From: Diphasiastrum complanatum
Taxonomy: Eukaryota > Streptophyta > Lycopodiopsida > Lycopodiales > Lycopodiaceae
Reading direction: 5' to 3'
Length of the DNA: 64,000 nt
Assembly: GCA_029204225.1 (NCBI GenBank)
Contig: CM055113.1
Location: forward strand, 22,143,605 to 22,207,604
A program made the translations under genes and the position numbers. The notes under the pieces were generated by a model that did no database searches, was not told the DNA's origin, and saw nothing but the letters and a program-made list of their open reading frames with translations. Shown one piece after another: positions 31,794-43,383 of this stretch (positions are counted from its first letter, which is position 1; each line of letters starts with the position of its first letter).

Positions 31794-33480
31794 TTATGCC
31801 GCTCCTAATTGGATTGGCGGTCCCACACCAATGGCAATAGAAAGAACCCTGCTCCTTATGGTGTGGGAGGAATCAAAGTCAGTGCAACTTGTAGATGTGA
31901 AACATTTTGTAAAGTGCTGCTATGTAGGAGATGAAGCTTTTTTTTGAAGAAGTATGAGCATCTCCAAAAGATTTGGCTTTTTGATGGGTTGTATTTTCAA
32001 TTGCCCATGTTGAGGATTCAGTGGATGATGTACAAGAGCTTGGGTTGTTGAATATGATGTGAAAACAACACACGGTGTGAATGAATGGTAAAGAGATGAA
32101 GATGAGGGTAAGTGGTAAGATGTGAGTCAAATATGGGGGTGGTGGTGGAGGTGAATGAATGGATCAAAAGTTTGTTGCTCATGTTTGTCTCTTGAAGACA
32201 TGATGTTGGCAGAATTTTAATTGCAGCTTCTTTGAGGTCAATTGAGAGCTCCATGAAGGATTCCTTGGAATAGATGCTTGAACGATCGCCTTTTTGTTTT
32301 TTTTTTGTTGCATAAAGTAGTGCCCTTTGAATAGTCAACAAGAACTTGTCAATTTTTTTAATTGCAAAAACACCACTTGTTGTTTTGTGAAAAATCTCCA
32401 AGGTCCTTTTGATAATATGCGGGAGTTCTGAATTGGCATCATTTGTATGCTGCAGATGTTGTAGACTTGTCTGCTCCACGAAGTGCTTCAAGTGACAACT
32501 AGAGCAAGTTTAGAATGATCAATTGGGTGGGAATGAGGTCTTGAAGCATGGAAGAGAAAAGTGAGGTGAAGCTTCAAGATTAATTATATGGTGGAACATG
32601 GAGGAAGGAATGGGTGTGGACAAGGGATGATAGGGATCTTGTGTGGACAAGGGATGATAGAGATGATAGGGATCTTGTGTGTCTTTTTATACATATTCAT
32701 AACCAATGCTCAATGTATAGTTTTTCAAAGAGTCATCATTGTTTGTCATTGAAAATGACATTTGTCCTTGGGGTTGCGTATCTATAATTCCATTCACTGA
32801 TGGATTCTGGATTTCTTCGTCATTGCAACTTTTGAGCTTGTTGAAGTAGCGGGCATGGATATACAGCTAGAAAAGCGTGGATTTTGTATCGCTTACGTAA
32901 AACCAACTGCTTATTGAAGGTGGTTGTGGTTTTTGTGAACATTCCATCTTGTTGGGAAGATGGATCTTTTGTTGGATAATATTGGCAGCCAGATAATGTG
33001 CTCCATTGGTTTCCAAATAGAACATTTGTTGTGAAGTCCCTTAACTGCTTTTTTCGAACCTATATGTTGTTTCTTGGGAGTCCACTCATGAAAAAATAGT
33101 ACTTGGAAGCTTGTGTGAGTGGTCTCTGGCTTGTGTCTTCTGAGTAGCAATTTTTCCTCACATTTGAATTGTGCTTTGTTGCACAACATCGCTTGTGAAG
33201 ATAATTTGTGTTGGCCGCACACCAGTAGATAATATCTAATGGTGTATGGCGATAATGATGTGCACAAGAATGTGATCTTTCTGACTCTTTACAACAATTG
33301 AATGTTTTGGAATAGAAGCTGAAAGTTATGCCTGAGTACTTTAAAGATTCTTTGATTGACAGACATGCAAGAAAAGAAACATAACATAAAAGGGTGTAAA
33401 AAGAAAAGTAAAAAGATGAGCAAACTAAAAGAACATGATCACAAAACGACATAGGTTACAGACTTGCAAACACATATTTA
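31794..33480 (-). other. Unassigned interior behind the gypsy gag
   Basis: The - ORF at 32018-32491 (157 codons; EQTSLQHLQHTNDANSE..., basic, no known domain) is the most protein-like reading. 32614-32690 contains a short tandem repeat (GTGTGGACAAGGGATGATAG). A patch near 32868-32918 resembles 10488-10534 behind the other gag. No protease, RT or integrase was recognised. Confidence 0.3.
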
Positions 33481-33533
33481 GACTCACATAACAAACATCA
33501 ATCAGTAAATCTCCCAGAAGTAGCACAACTGTG

Positions 33534-34871
33534 TCAATGCAAGCGTGAAGGGCAATCCTTAACATGGTGTTCAATGCCACAATTTTCACAAGCTGGTGGA
33601 AGACAAAGTTTGTCTGGGCACCGAATACTAGGATGTTTGCCTGCACAGATAAAGCATCCGCGTATTCCGGGAAATTGTTGCGTCGCAAACGCAGCTTGGT
33701 TTGGATCGTAGATCAGAGCATTAAGATCATACGGATAATATACCATTGGTCCAGAGGAGTATCCTGGTGGAGTAGTGTTATCCACAAAATAAGTTGTTGT
33801 ATCTATGGAATTTGGATGAAAAAAATGCATAGCTGGTTGTGAAACCAGTTGATTAACGACAAAATGTTGGTGTGGTTGAAACTGATTGGTTGCAGTTGGT
33901 TGTGGTTGATAATCTCCTGGTGGTGGCATCATGGGTTGTTGTGGAGTGAAGGGGCGATAATGCTAATACATAGGTCTGAGTGCTAATGGGAGGTGGGTTT
34001 TTAGTTGGGGGCACTCATTAGCAATGTGATTCTGTGAACATATAGGACACCAAATATTTTCTCTTGTTGGAAAAGACTTATGGGCAATAATTTTTATGGC
34101 ATTTTGGAAATCAGCAGTTAGTTTGTCCATGTGAGTTTTTTGAGCATTTTGCCAAATTTTCATTTGATGTAGAAGTTTTGAAGATTGGGTTGTATTCTCA
34201 ATCTTCTGGTTGTGAAGACGTTTGGGGAGTTTGGATTTCTTGTCGCGATAATCAAAGTCCTCATCGGACGCCTCGTCTTCTTCATAAATGGCATCAGTCA
34301 TTACATCCTTAAGTTGATCATAAAGATCAACTGGTTTCAATTCTCGGTGGATACTTTTTGGGAGTCCAACCAAGAGCAATTTTATGGCCATTTGTTCAGT
34401 GATATTCTCGTCAATACATTCTACTTTGAGATGTTTGAAATGCTCAATGTAGCTTTGAACAGACTCTTTCGGACGCATCTTAATATGGGTGATTTGGATA
34501 AATGGGCTTTGAGTCAATTTAGAAGGTCTAAAATGCTTGATAAGGGCATCTTTTAGGGTATTCCAAGAAACAAGATTAGTAGGTTCGAGGTTGAGATACC
34601 ACTCTTTGGCGGTTCCATAGCGCACCATAGGGAATAAGCAGAGCTTTTCAGTTGCAGAGGTGTCTCCATAAAAACGGCATGCGTTATCAAAGTCTTGGAG
34701 AAATCTTACTAGGTTAGATTCTCCATCGTACTTTGGTGCATCTATTCTTGAAATTCTATGTTCCATGCGTGGAGGACCATGGTTGGAAGAGTCAGCACAA
34801 TCTTTTGACATGATGTAGAATGAGAAACATAATACAATACAAATGATCAATATAGTACTGTACTTGGCCAC
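33534..34871 (-). pseudogene. gypsy gag, best-preserved copy (two frames)
   Basis: 34871-33963 (302 codons) carries the capsid core: RIDAPKYDGESNLVRFLQDF, AKEWYLNLEPTNLVSW, FRPSKLTQSPFI, then the zinc knuckle CPICSQNHIANEC. After a frame change, 33932-33534 is a Gln/Pro-rich linker followed by two more knuckles, CFICAGKHPSIRC and CENCGIEHHVKDC. That gives three CX2CX4HX4C knuckles for RNA packaging. The first about 25 residues (hydrophobic, LIICIVLCFSFYIM) are probably not native and the true start may be near SKDCADSS. The family is that of the gags at 9225, 11395 and 23900. Confidence 0.8.
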
Positions 34872-34989
34872 AAAAGGTCAATAATGTGGTTTTCTTGCAA
34901 GATAGTGAATTTGGACAAGACTCTATACTTTTTTGGAGTAACAAAATTCGTAGACAAGAGTAGAACTCATAAACAAACTGTTGAATCAG

Positions 34990-35835
34990 AATACAGTATT
35001 CGCAAATTCTGAAAAAAAAAAAAATTATTGACAAAATATAAACTTTATAATTATTTTTTTGGATTTTTTTGTAAAGGACAGAATTCGTAGAGGATGCATA
35101 AAAATAGTTCAAACTATGGTCGATTTTGTGGTATGGTCGACAAATTCTGATATTGAAAAAAAAAAATTTAATTTTAATTTTTTTAAAATTTAAATTTTTT
35201 CTTTTTAGAATTCGCTAGAAATCATGTACATTGTGGACAATTTTGTGGTATGGTTTACGATTTTTTATAGGGAGTTTTTCTTGATAAAATATAAATGTTT
35301 TAATTTTTTTTAATTTTTTATGAAGGACAGAATTCATAGAGGATGTATAGAAATCGTTCAGACTGTGGGCGATTTCGTGGTATGGTCGACAAATTCTGAC
35401 ACTGAGATTTTTTTTTTTTTAAAGAATTTACCAAAAATTGTGCACACTATAGACGATTTTGTGGTATGGTCCACAATTTCTGATAAGAAATTTTCACTGA
35501 TAAAATGTGAATTTTTAATTTTTTTGGATTTTTCTTAAAGGAAAAAATTCACAAAGGATGTATAGAAATCGTTCAGACTGTGGATGATTTCGTGGTATGG
35601 TTGGCGAATTCTGATACTGAGATTTTTTTTTTTTGAATTTGCCAGAAATCGTTCAGACTACGGACGATTTTGTAGTATGGCCGACAATTTATAATAAGAA
35701 GTTTTCATTATCAAACTATTAATTTTTTAATTTTTTTGGATTCTTTGTAAAGGACAGAATTCGTAGAGGATGTATAGAAATCGTTCAGACTGTGGACGAT
35801 TTTGTGGTATGGTCGGCGATATCTGAAATGGAAGT
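34990..35835. repeat. Compound tandem array, units of about 212-249 bases
   Basis: The anchor GGACAGAATTCGTAGAGG, or close variants, recurs at 35076, 35325, 35540 and 35752. Each unit also contains two diverged half-units built around TTTTGTGGTATGGTC and CAGACTGTGGACGATTT, separated by T-rich runs. It lies upstream (on -) of the gag at 34871 and before a copia-A LTR end. It may be a leader or LTR-internal array. Confidence 0.8.
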
Positions 35836-36084
35836 TTTGCTAACAAATAAGGATAATAGTGAAAAAAGTGATTTTCTGACAGAAAATTAGCTAAATCTTT
35901 GAGATAGAATTCGTGGAGTTGTTGGAGGACTGATTTTACATAGATCTAGCCTCAGTGAAGCCGGCGAATTCCAATACCAAGATTTGGTTGAAAAACCATG
36001 GATTTTGACAATATATCAAGGTGTTTTCAGAGAATCTGAACAGAGTCAAAATTCGTGGAGTTTATAGAATGGAATCTTCACAAA

Positions 36085-36191
36085 ACTTTTCGTGCTTCGT
36101 GTATCCTGACTTTCGTGTTCGCGAACATCTTTGTCAGGCTGAGGGCTGAAAGCTAACAAGGCATTGTAGTTAGAAACATTTCGTTTCTTCA
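36085..36191 (-). repeat. copia-A LTR 5' end fragment
   Basis: It matches the start of the copia-A LTR (on - from 36191: TGAAGAAACGAAATG ... GCTTTCAGCCCTCAGCC ... GTTCGCGAACACG). The LTR homology fades below about 36085. Confidence 0.65.
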
Positions 36192-36229
36192 AAAGAGGCT
36201 ATTCAAGCTTGGTGCTAATGTGTTTTTTG

Positions 36230-36633
36230 TAGGTGTGAACATGGTTAAGGAGGAGTTTACACAAGTGCAACTTTGGCATAAGAGGTTGGGCCACCCCAAC
36301 TTCAAATCAATGGAGATCTTATGCACATAGGAGCTTGCACTCGGCCTTCCAAAAGCATTTTCAAAGTGTGGAAAAAGTTGTGAGACTTGTAGCCTCTCAA
36401 AGGCTCGCAAGCAACTATTTGCTAACTCTTCTACTAGATCTAAGTCATTAGGTCTCATTCATAGTGATGTGCACTCTTTGTCACAAGTATCTAATGGAGG
36501 TGCATTAATGTATGAATCTTTTATTGATAATTATTCTAGATACATTTGGATTACGCTTTTGGATTTCAAAAGTAAGATGTTTGGGTTTTTCAATAAGATC
36601 AATAAGCAAGTAGTTAGATCCATAAGCAACTAG
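36230..36633 (+). pseudogene. copia gag-pre-integrase and integrase start
   Basis: The + reading gives LWHKRLGHPNFKSMEIL, a stop, LPKAFSKCGKSCETCSLSKA, RSKSLGLIHSDVHS, then FIDNYSRYIWITLLDFKSK. This is the HHCC zinc region and the beginning of the catalytic core of a copia integrase. It stops before the second catalytic Asp. A different copia family from copia-A is likely from the wording. Confidence 0.75.
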
Positions 36634-36639
36634 TTAGCC

Positions 36640-37254
36640 TTATTGAGATGGAAATACTTGATCAAATCTTGTAAATACCACAACGGCTTATACTTATCAT
36701 CAATAGAAATGTGTGGAGCATGTTTCCACATGTGAAATCTAGGTCTAAGTCATTCAGATAGATCATATAGGTTGTACATCTCATTTAATTTGATAACTAG
36801 TGGTTAATTGGCCAACAACTACTTTAGTAGATGTACTATGCCACTTGGCACCATTCTAGTGGAAGAAAATGTTATATCACATGGGTAGGATTGATCTCCC
36901 ACATGTGAAATATCAAGTATTAAGTTCAGATCCATAGTATATACTTTTGATAAGAGTCAAATGTCAAATCTCCTAAATTGTAGGAGCTATCTCCTAGATT
37001 GTAGGAATCTAGAAGGTCAACACAAGCCACCAATGATGATGTAAAAAATTAGTGGAATCTTAGCTAGAGCGGATATGGATAAGCACTATGATTGTGACAT
37101 ATATATCTAGCACGAATAGAAAAGGTTATCGATGAGGTACAACTCATCTTTGTAGGATATCAACAGGACCATCATCCTAAGAGTTAAACAAAGTGATGGA
37201 CAAAAGAGTGCACATTGGAGAGAGTGGAATGTTGTATAAGTCCAAGATCATCCT
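36640..37254. other. No gene seen
   Basis: AT-rich sequence without credible ORFs, between the copia fragment and the repeat zone. Confidence 0.35.
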
Positions 37255-38110
37255 AGAAATAGTACCCTTGAAATCCAAGGTCATCACATGGGTGATTGAC
37301 GTCAAATTTGAATTATCTTGAGCTACTTAAATTTGGGCTACTTAAATGTCCTAAAGCTAATTCAATCGTCCAATGGAAAATCTCGAGTGATATGTCCAAA
37401 ATTGACTTATCTATGATGATGGACATCAAAATTGAGTTATCTCGTGTGATAGGAGTAAACCCCATCAAGGAGTCAAATTCGATGAATCTTGATATACTAG
37501 ATTCAAAATTAGTTGAGTCTAGTCCCTTGATCAGCCACGTCGTGTGATCAACACCAAAATCACACGCTAGACATTGAATTTGAGCTATTCTGAGTGATAG
37601 GTACCAAATTCAAGCTAATTCAATGTCTTGAAGTCACTATTCTATTGGTTTCGTCACTCAATCGACAATCTCGAGTGATAAAGGCCAAAAAGACAACTAT
37701 CTTTAATGTTAGATAGCAAATTAGAGCTATCTGATGTGATAAGGATCAAATGTCAACAATAACTGGTGCAACAAAATATACTAAATTTGAAACTAATTGA
37801 GTCTAATAACTTGATGAGTGATGTTGGGTGATAAGAAAAAAAATTACACATTGGGCAGCGAATTTTGGCATTCCCAAATGATAGGCAACACATTTAATCT
37901 ATTTGGATGACATCCCACAAAGCTGATCACTCTATGAGGAGCCTCAGGTGAGAAGTGCCAAAATGGGACTTTTTACATTGATAGACATCAAGTTTGAGCT
38001 ATTTCATGTGATGCTGGTTAATTATGATTACTCAATGGGCTATGTCAAGCGATAGTGACCAAAATAGAGTTGTTTCATATGTAAGTATTAAATTCAAGTT
38101 ACTTGAATTT
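37255..38110. repeat. Degenerate short-repeat zone, possibly CACTA subterminal repeats
   Basis: About ten diverged copies of a motif resembling TGTGATAGG...CAAATT-GAGCTAT are scattered over 850 bases (for example at 37392, 37425, 37590, 37725, 37990 and 38050). CACTA transposons carry arrays of short motifs next to their ends, and a TNP2-like transposase remnant follows from 39420 on the + strand. Terminal CACTA repeats were not found. Confidence 0.45.
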
Positions 38111-38515
38111 CTCAAACTCGTGATTTTGAATATTTTGATGATTTTTTAAAAATGACAAATATGTATAAATTATTGCTTAGTTTCCTAAATAGTTAAAAGA
38201 AATCATACTTCTATTTCATAGTTTGCTTGAATCTGCTTCTTTTCTTTGTGAATTAGACAATGTCATATTCTTTCAAGCACGTTGGTGAGGTATTTGAATG
38301 TTTTTGTGATAAAGATATTTGTGGATCTTGTTAAATTTGTGTGTCCATCAGTTTTAACTGTATATTTTAACAAGTATATTTTGTCAATATCATTAACATT
38401 CTTGTTAAAAAATTGCAGATAAAATTTAATCGTTGATTAGCGAATATGTCTTCTATTGAGGAGATGTCTCGAAACAGGTATATTTATTAAATGTACAGTA
38501 GATATCATGTACTTA

Positions 38516-39159
38516 ACATTTGGATTTGCAACAAGCGAAACAATACATTATGGTTCGATAAAGTTGGCACAAGTTGCACCATCAATAATCTATGTTTGAA
38601 CCTCACTAAATGGCCCAAATCCTTGAAGAAGCCTTCACACGTGTGAAAGTACGACCTCCCACACTCTGAGCACTATACACCAGACCCACATTCAATCCTA
38701 TAATGATTAGGAATCATAAGAACTCAAAGAATTATGAACATAGAGAGCAATTGCACCAATATGAGAAAAAAATCACGAAATTGCTTGATTGATTTTGGTG
38801 AGAGATCATCACCTATATATACATGATCCATCATGGTTTTGGGAAGGTATGAGTAGCCCTAAACCTATCCTTAATGCTAATTTTGGTGGATCTTTCATCT
38901 CTACCAAGTTAGGGTTGGAATCTTGGAGATCCCTCAACAATGTAAAAATTACCAAAAATAGCTGCTACTTTTTCTCTCTTGTATCCAAGCATGATTTGGA
39001 CTCATTCCAAAGGTTCTATCACTTGGGTCAGCTTGAGAACATCCTTATGAATGGAATTTTATGCTATTTGGCACATGTGACAAGCCACATCATGACCATC
39101 TAACTCTTTACAAGTCATATGACCAAAACTAGTCAAGCTAGAATTGTGAATTTTTAACA
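38516..39159 (-). repeat. copia-B LTR copy, left end diverged
   Basis: It matches the LTR at 55141-55821 (TGAACCTCACTAAATGGCCC ... TTGTGAATTTTTAACA at 39159). The first about 30 bases on the left are missing or unrecognisable. No copia-B interior is attached, so it is a solo or truncated LTR. The + ORF at 38789 is antisense LTR sequence repeated in every copy. Confidence 0.8.
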
Positions 39160-39419
39160 TCCACAAGATAGCTAAAAGTTAAAGAAGTTGCAATATTGTT
39201 ACAAAATGAAATCACAAAAAAGAGCCCAAATGCTTGAGCAAAGAGTTAGTGAAACATCATCGTCATCAAGTTTTGGTGCCCAGGCTCAACCTAAATCGCA
39301 AGTACTATATAATTATTTGTTTAAAACTTAGGACTGTATTTATACACATATAAATTAGCTTCTAACATTAAGCTAATCATTCTTGTAATTGTAAAATGAA
39401 ATTAGTATCAACAGATATA

Positions 39420-42400
39420 CAGTGAAAAGATATATTGCGAGTGCAAACAATGCAAAGGATTGAAAATTCGAGAAAGACGAATAGTGGCGCAACATTTGTG
39501 GAAGTTTAAAAAGCATATTGAGGAGCCCGCCGATGTGGATTTGGAGGTACATTTTGACTATTTAGTACTTTTCTTATCATACACATATTTATAATTTTTT
39601 TGAAAAAAAAAAAACTAATGCTTGTATAATATTTCACTCTTGCAAAAAAATACATTGGTTTCAATGTCTTATAACATGTCGATTGACAATTTTATCAACA
39701 TGATAAGAAATATCGATTTTGAATTATCTTTGGCATTAGACAAAGATCTTCTTGATGATCATAATGATGTCACTAGTCACCACACACCTCATGATGTGGA
39801 AGTTATGCATCTTTCCATTCTGCACGTCCCTCACTCCACCACACCTCACATAGATCTTTCCATGAAATCTATTCATCCCACGATATCACCATACATAGAT
39901 TCTATTCATCCCACGACACCTTACATGGATACTATTCATCCCACAACACCTCACGTAGATTCTACTATGGATTCTTTTCATTCCACGATGTCACCACACA
40001 TAGATTCTATCTGTCTCATGACACCTCACATTGATTCTATCCATCCCATGACACCTCACGTTGACTCTATCCATCCCACATCACCTCACATACCTTGTCT
40101 AGAATCTCCTATTCTTTCTATTCCATCTAGATTTACTCCATTATAAAAAAGAACACAACTTGGACGCATTTTGACAAGATTTGAAAATAAACAACCAAAT
40201 TTATGTATTGTTGACTTATCCAAGAATGTTTTAAATTCACTGACCAAGTCTCCCTTTCCTCCCTACCTACAAGCATTGGTTAAACCCTTTGATAGAAAGA
40301 AATATTCATGTTGGCCTGATAGAGTACCACTACCATTATGTGGAACTTCATTTTCATATTGGGGTCATATGTACATGATCAAGCCAATGAGCACTTTCTT
40401 AATGTGGGATTGGGTTTATTTTCTATGACTAGAATTGATGTCCCTTTGAATAGTGTTGTCACATTAATGTCTTATGCAGGAACTCAATACAATTGGGGTG
40501 ATTGGCATGCTCTGTGTTGTCACCAATGGAGAATGCAGGTATATGGCTTGAATGCCAATGCTTGTTCTTTGGAAGAGCGATGTGTGCAAGGAGAGAAATT
40601 ATATTGAACCTCCAAACAAAATATAAATGGAGTGATACAAGTGTTACATCCTTATTTGGATAAATAAGATTGAGATTTTTTTTAAAGATTTTAGTAGATG
40701 TGTTGTTCAAGTCAAATGTTTTAGTTGGCTAAATGATCTTTTATTTTATATTATAAAAGCTCATTTGATTATGTACAGTTTATAGCGAAACTACTCCCAG
40801 AACGAAACACTATGTTAGAGACAAGAGGTGAGGCACGAAAAATGTTGAGTGCAATGGGAATGGACTATACATTGCATCATGCTTGTCCAAAAGATTGCAT
40901 CTTATATTGTGGTGAGTATCGGGGGTTAAAATCTTGTCCTATATGCGATACTCCTCGATATCGAGATGACTTACAAGGGACCACTATCCCATGCAAGGTG
41001 TTATGACACTTTCCAATAATCCCACGATTGCAACGATTGTTTCGTTGCAAGTCTCTTGCAGAACTTGTGAATTGGCATGCTAGCTATCATTCTTCGATGA
41101 GATCATGAGAGTACCCTCAGACTCTCCTGCATGAAAACACATTGACAAAGAATACCACCATGTTTTGCAAGTGAAAAAAGAAATATAAGATTTGGACTTG
41201 CAACAGACGGGGTTAACCCCTTTGGAAAAATGTCAAGCACGTGGTCTACTTGGCCAGTGGTGTTGGTCAACTATAACATTCCACCTTGGCTAAGCATTAA
41301 AAAGGACATCTCATGCTAGCACTTCTAATTCTTGGAAAACATAAAGTAAAAAATATGGATATCTACTTTGCACCATTGATTGAAGAACTAGAACTACTAT
41401 GGAAGGGAGTCCAAGCATATGACATCTCACGTCCACTTCAAGACAATACATTATTTTGGTTGCGTGTGATTTTAATGTGGACTATGCATGACTATCCAAG
41501 ATTGGGCAATTGTTCAGGTGACTATAAAATGAAATCACTTGTAATTTTTGTATATTTATTTTTATGCATGTAATATTTATTCTTTAAGAAAATTTTATTT
41601 ATAACACGAATTGAATTTGATTCTTTTAGGTTTTACAACTTATGGATATCATGCGTGTCTCATTTGTGTACCAAATATGTCTCATTTGTGTACCAAATAT
41701 TAATGCTCAACACTCACGTCATTTAAACAAAGTTGTATATGAAAATCATCGCAAGTACTTGCATGATGAAAATCATCCATTTAGAAATGCTCATAGAAGA
41801 GGCTTTGGAGGAAGATCAGAAACAAAAATGCCTCCAAAGAGAATGTCTGTGGCAAATTGGCACAAACTTTGGATTGAATCCAAGACCAAGCCAATCAATG
41901 GTATGAAAAGACTATCCATCTTTCATTGTTTACCATATTGGAATAACCTTTTGATCAAATGTGGGCGAATCAATATGGAAAAGCCACAAAGATAGTATTT
42001 TTGCCAGACATGATCTACAAGAATCAAAAATAAAAAAAGAGTATTGGCCAAAATTATGTACTAATGGAAATACCTATACTATTCCAAGAGCCCCTTGGAT
42101 TCTTACGAAAGAAGAGTATAAGTACGTATGGTCAGTCATTTGCGAGATGAGAACACCAAAATGTTTTGCTCATTCACTATGAACATCATTCATAGCTGAA
42201 GAAAAACTCCATGGTCTAAAATCTCATAATTGGTTGAAGATGGTCGAGTACGTATTTCCAATGTGCATTCATGGCTGTCCAACTGATCAACTTCATGGCT
42301 GTAAGTATGCTTGAGAGGGATTCTCCAACTTATATCCTAGACAAAAAGGTGCATCTGCTTGTGCACTTGGTCCAAGAAGTTGGTATTGCCGATTCTGTGC

Positions 42401-43030
42401 ACTCAAGGTATAATACACATGATTTTGATTTTAGTGGTTTCAATAAATGTAGTGTGATTCTTTTAAATTAATAACAGAATGCTCTCATTGATGTGTTAAA
42501 ATCTTCTGTAGGTGGATGTTTTTCTTGGAGAGATTCATGAAAGTGTTGAAAGATTTTGTGCGTTAGAAGGCAAGGCCAGAGGGAAGCATGTTAGAGGGAT
42601 GGTTAGTGCAAGAATCTCTATCTTATGTTACCGAAGTTTTGTTTCAAATAGATCCATCTGCTCCATGACTATAATATGATGAGGAAAGCAATGAGATGAA
42701 AGGTGACAAACCTCAAGGTATGGGTAGTCTTAAAAAAAGGACACCTGTTTTGAGGGGAAAAATTTCAACCTTCATGCTATATAATTCATGAGTAATGGAT
42801 AAGTGGTTGGAATTATATGAAGAAAAAAAAAAAGTATTGATCAGAAATCGACACCGACGCAATAGGCGTAGAGGTCAAGCTGCACCTTCACATAATCTTG
42901 AGCCATTGCCCAACCAATGCACCATAGACTGGATGGTTGATACACTCCAACAAGAAAGATCAAAGGGACAATTCATATCAGACACAGAATGGGAATTTGC
43001 AAGAGAATGTGATTGGAAGGTTTGTCTATA
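39420..43030 (+). pseudogene. CACTA (En/Spm) TNP2-like transposase remnant
   Basis: Pieces in order on +: YCECKQCKGLKIRERRIV (N-terminal transposase-associated zinc region, 39435-39545); LHHACPKDCILYCGEYRGLKSC with PICDTPRYR, split here as two blocks (40812-41000); MDIYFAPLIEELELLWKG and LMWTMHDYP (41313-41520, the core Transposase_21 block); RHLNKVVYENHRKYL, then SIFHCLPYWNNLL (41700-41960); a GLKSHNW block near 42215 (DUF4218-like); and a basic tail RNRHRRNRRRG (42795-43031). TNP2 cuts and moves CACTA elements. Stops and frameshifts separate all blocks. It ends at 43030, shortly before a copia tail. Confidence 0.7.
39622..40146 (+). pseudogene. ORF with a repeated IHPTTPHIDS motif
   Basis: A 174-codon ORF within the CACTA remnant. 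Residues of the second half repeat about nine times a ten-residue unit (IHPTTPHVDS, IHPMTPHVDS, IHPTSPHIP and similar), encoded by a 30-base minisatellite at about 39835-40100. It sits between the N-terminal zinc region and the core transposase block, so it may be a repeat-expanded linker or an unrelated small gene. I do not recognise it as a known protein. Confidence 0.5.
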
Positions 43031-43072
43031 ACTCTATTTTTTTTAAGTGAACAATTTATGTTGTAGACTATT

Positions 43073-43177
43073 TTCATTGGAACGAAGGAGATGGTTGCTG
43101 ACATTTTCACAAAGGCCTTAGACAAAAGTCTGTTCGAGAAACAGAGGAGCAGTCTTGGAGTCATCAAGCTATCATGA
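43073..43177 (+). pseudogene. RNase H tail of the outer copia (copia-A-like)
   Basis: It reads FIGTKEMVADIFTKALDKSL, then KQRSSLGVIKLS and a stop. It matches the end of the nested copia-A polyprotein (IGMKDMVVDIFTKALDKGL...). The polypurine tract GAGAGGGAGC (43181-43190) and then the LTR follow. Confidence 0.85.
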
Positions 43178-43190
43178 TTTGAGAGGGAGC

Positions 43191-43379
43191 TGAAGAAACA
43201 AAAAGTTTCTATTGACAAAGCTTTGCTAGCTTTCCACCCTGATTTTGACACAAAAGACACACGAAGCAAAAATGTTGGTGGACAATTTCGTGACACACGA
43301 CATGAAATTGTTTCACGACACAAAATCCTCCATGCTCCACAAAGGACCAAGAAGATCAACAAGTACCATGGGTTACAAA
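43191..43379 (+). repeat. Outer copia 3' LTR, left part
   Basis: It begins TGAAGAAACA right after the polypurine tract and continues to 43379, where the opposite-strand copia-A element starts. The rest of this LTR resumes at about 49598. It is more diverged from the two nested LTRs than those are from each other. Confidence 0.8.
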
Positions 43380-43383
43380 TATT

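Noticed and set aside
34990..35835. CRISPR-like spacing of repeats
   Set aside because: Units are long, degenerate and compound, with no constant short repeat or unique spacers, and the genome is a plant's.
38789..39103. + ORF starting MILVRDHHLYIHDPS, also at 52355 and 55451
   Set aside because: It looks like a small conserved gene family but lies wholly inside the copia-B LTR, antisense. It is repeated because the LTR is repeated.
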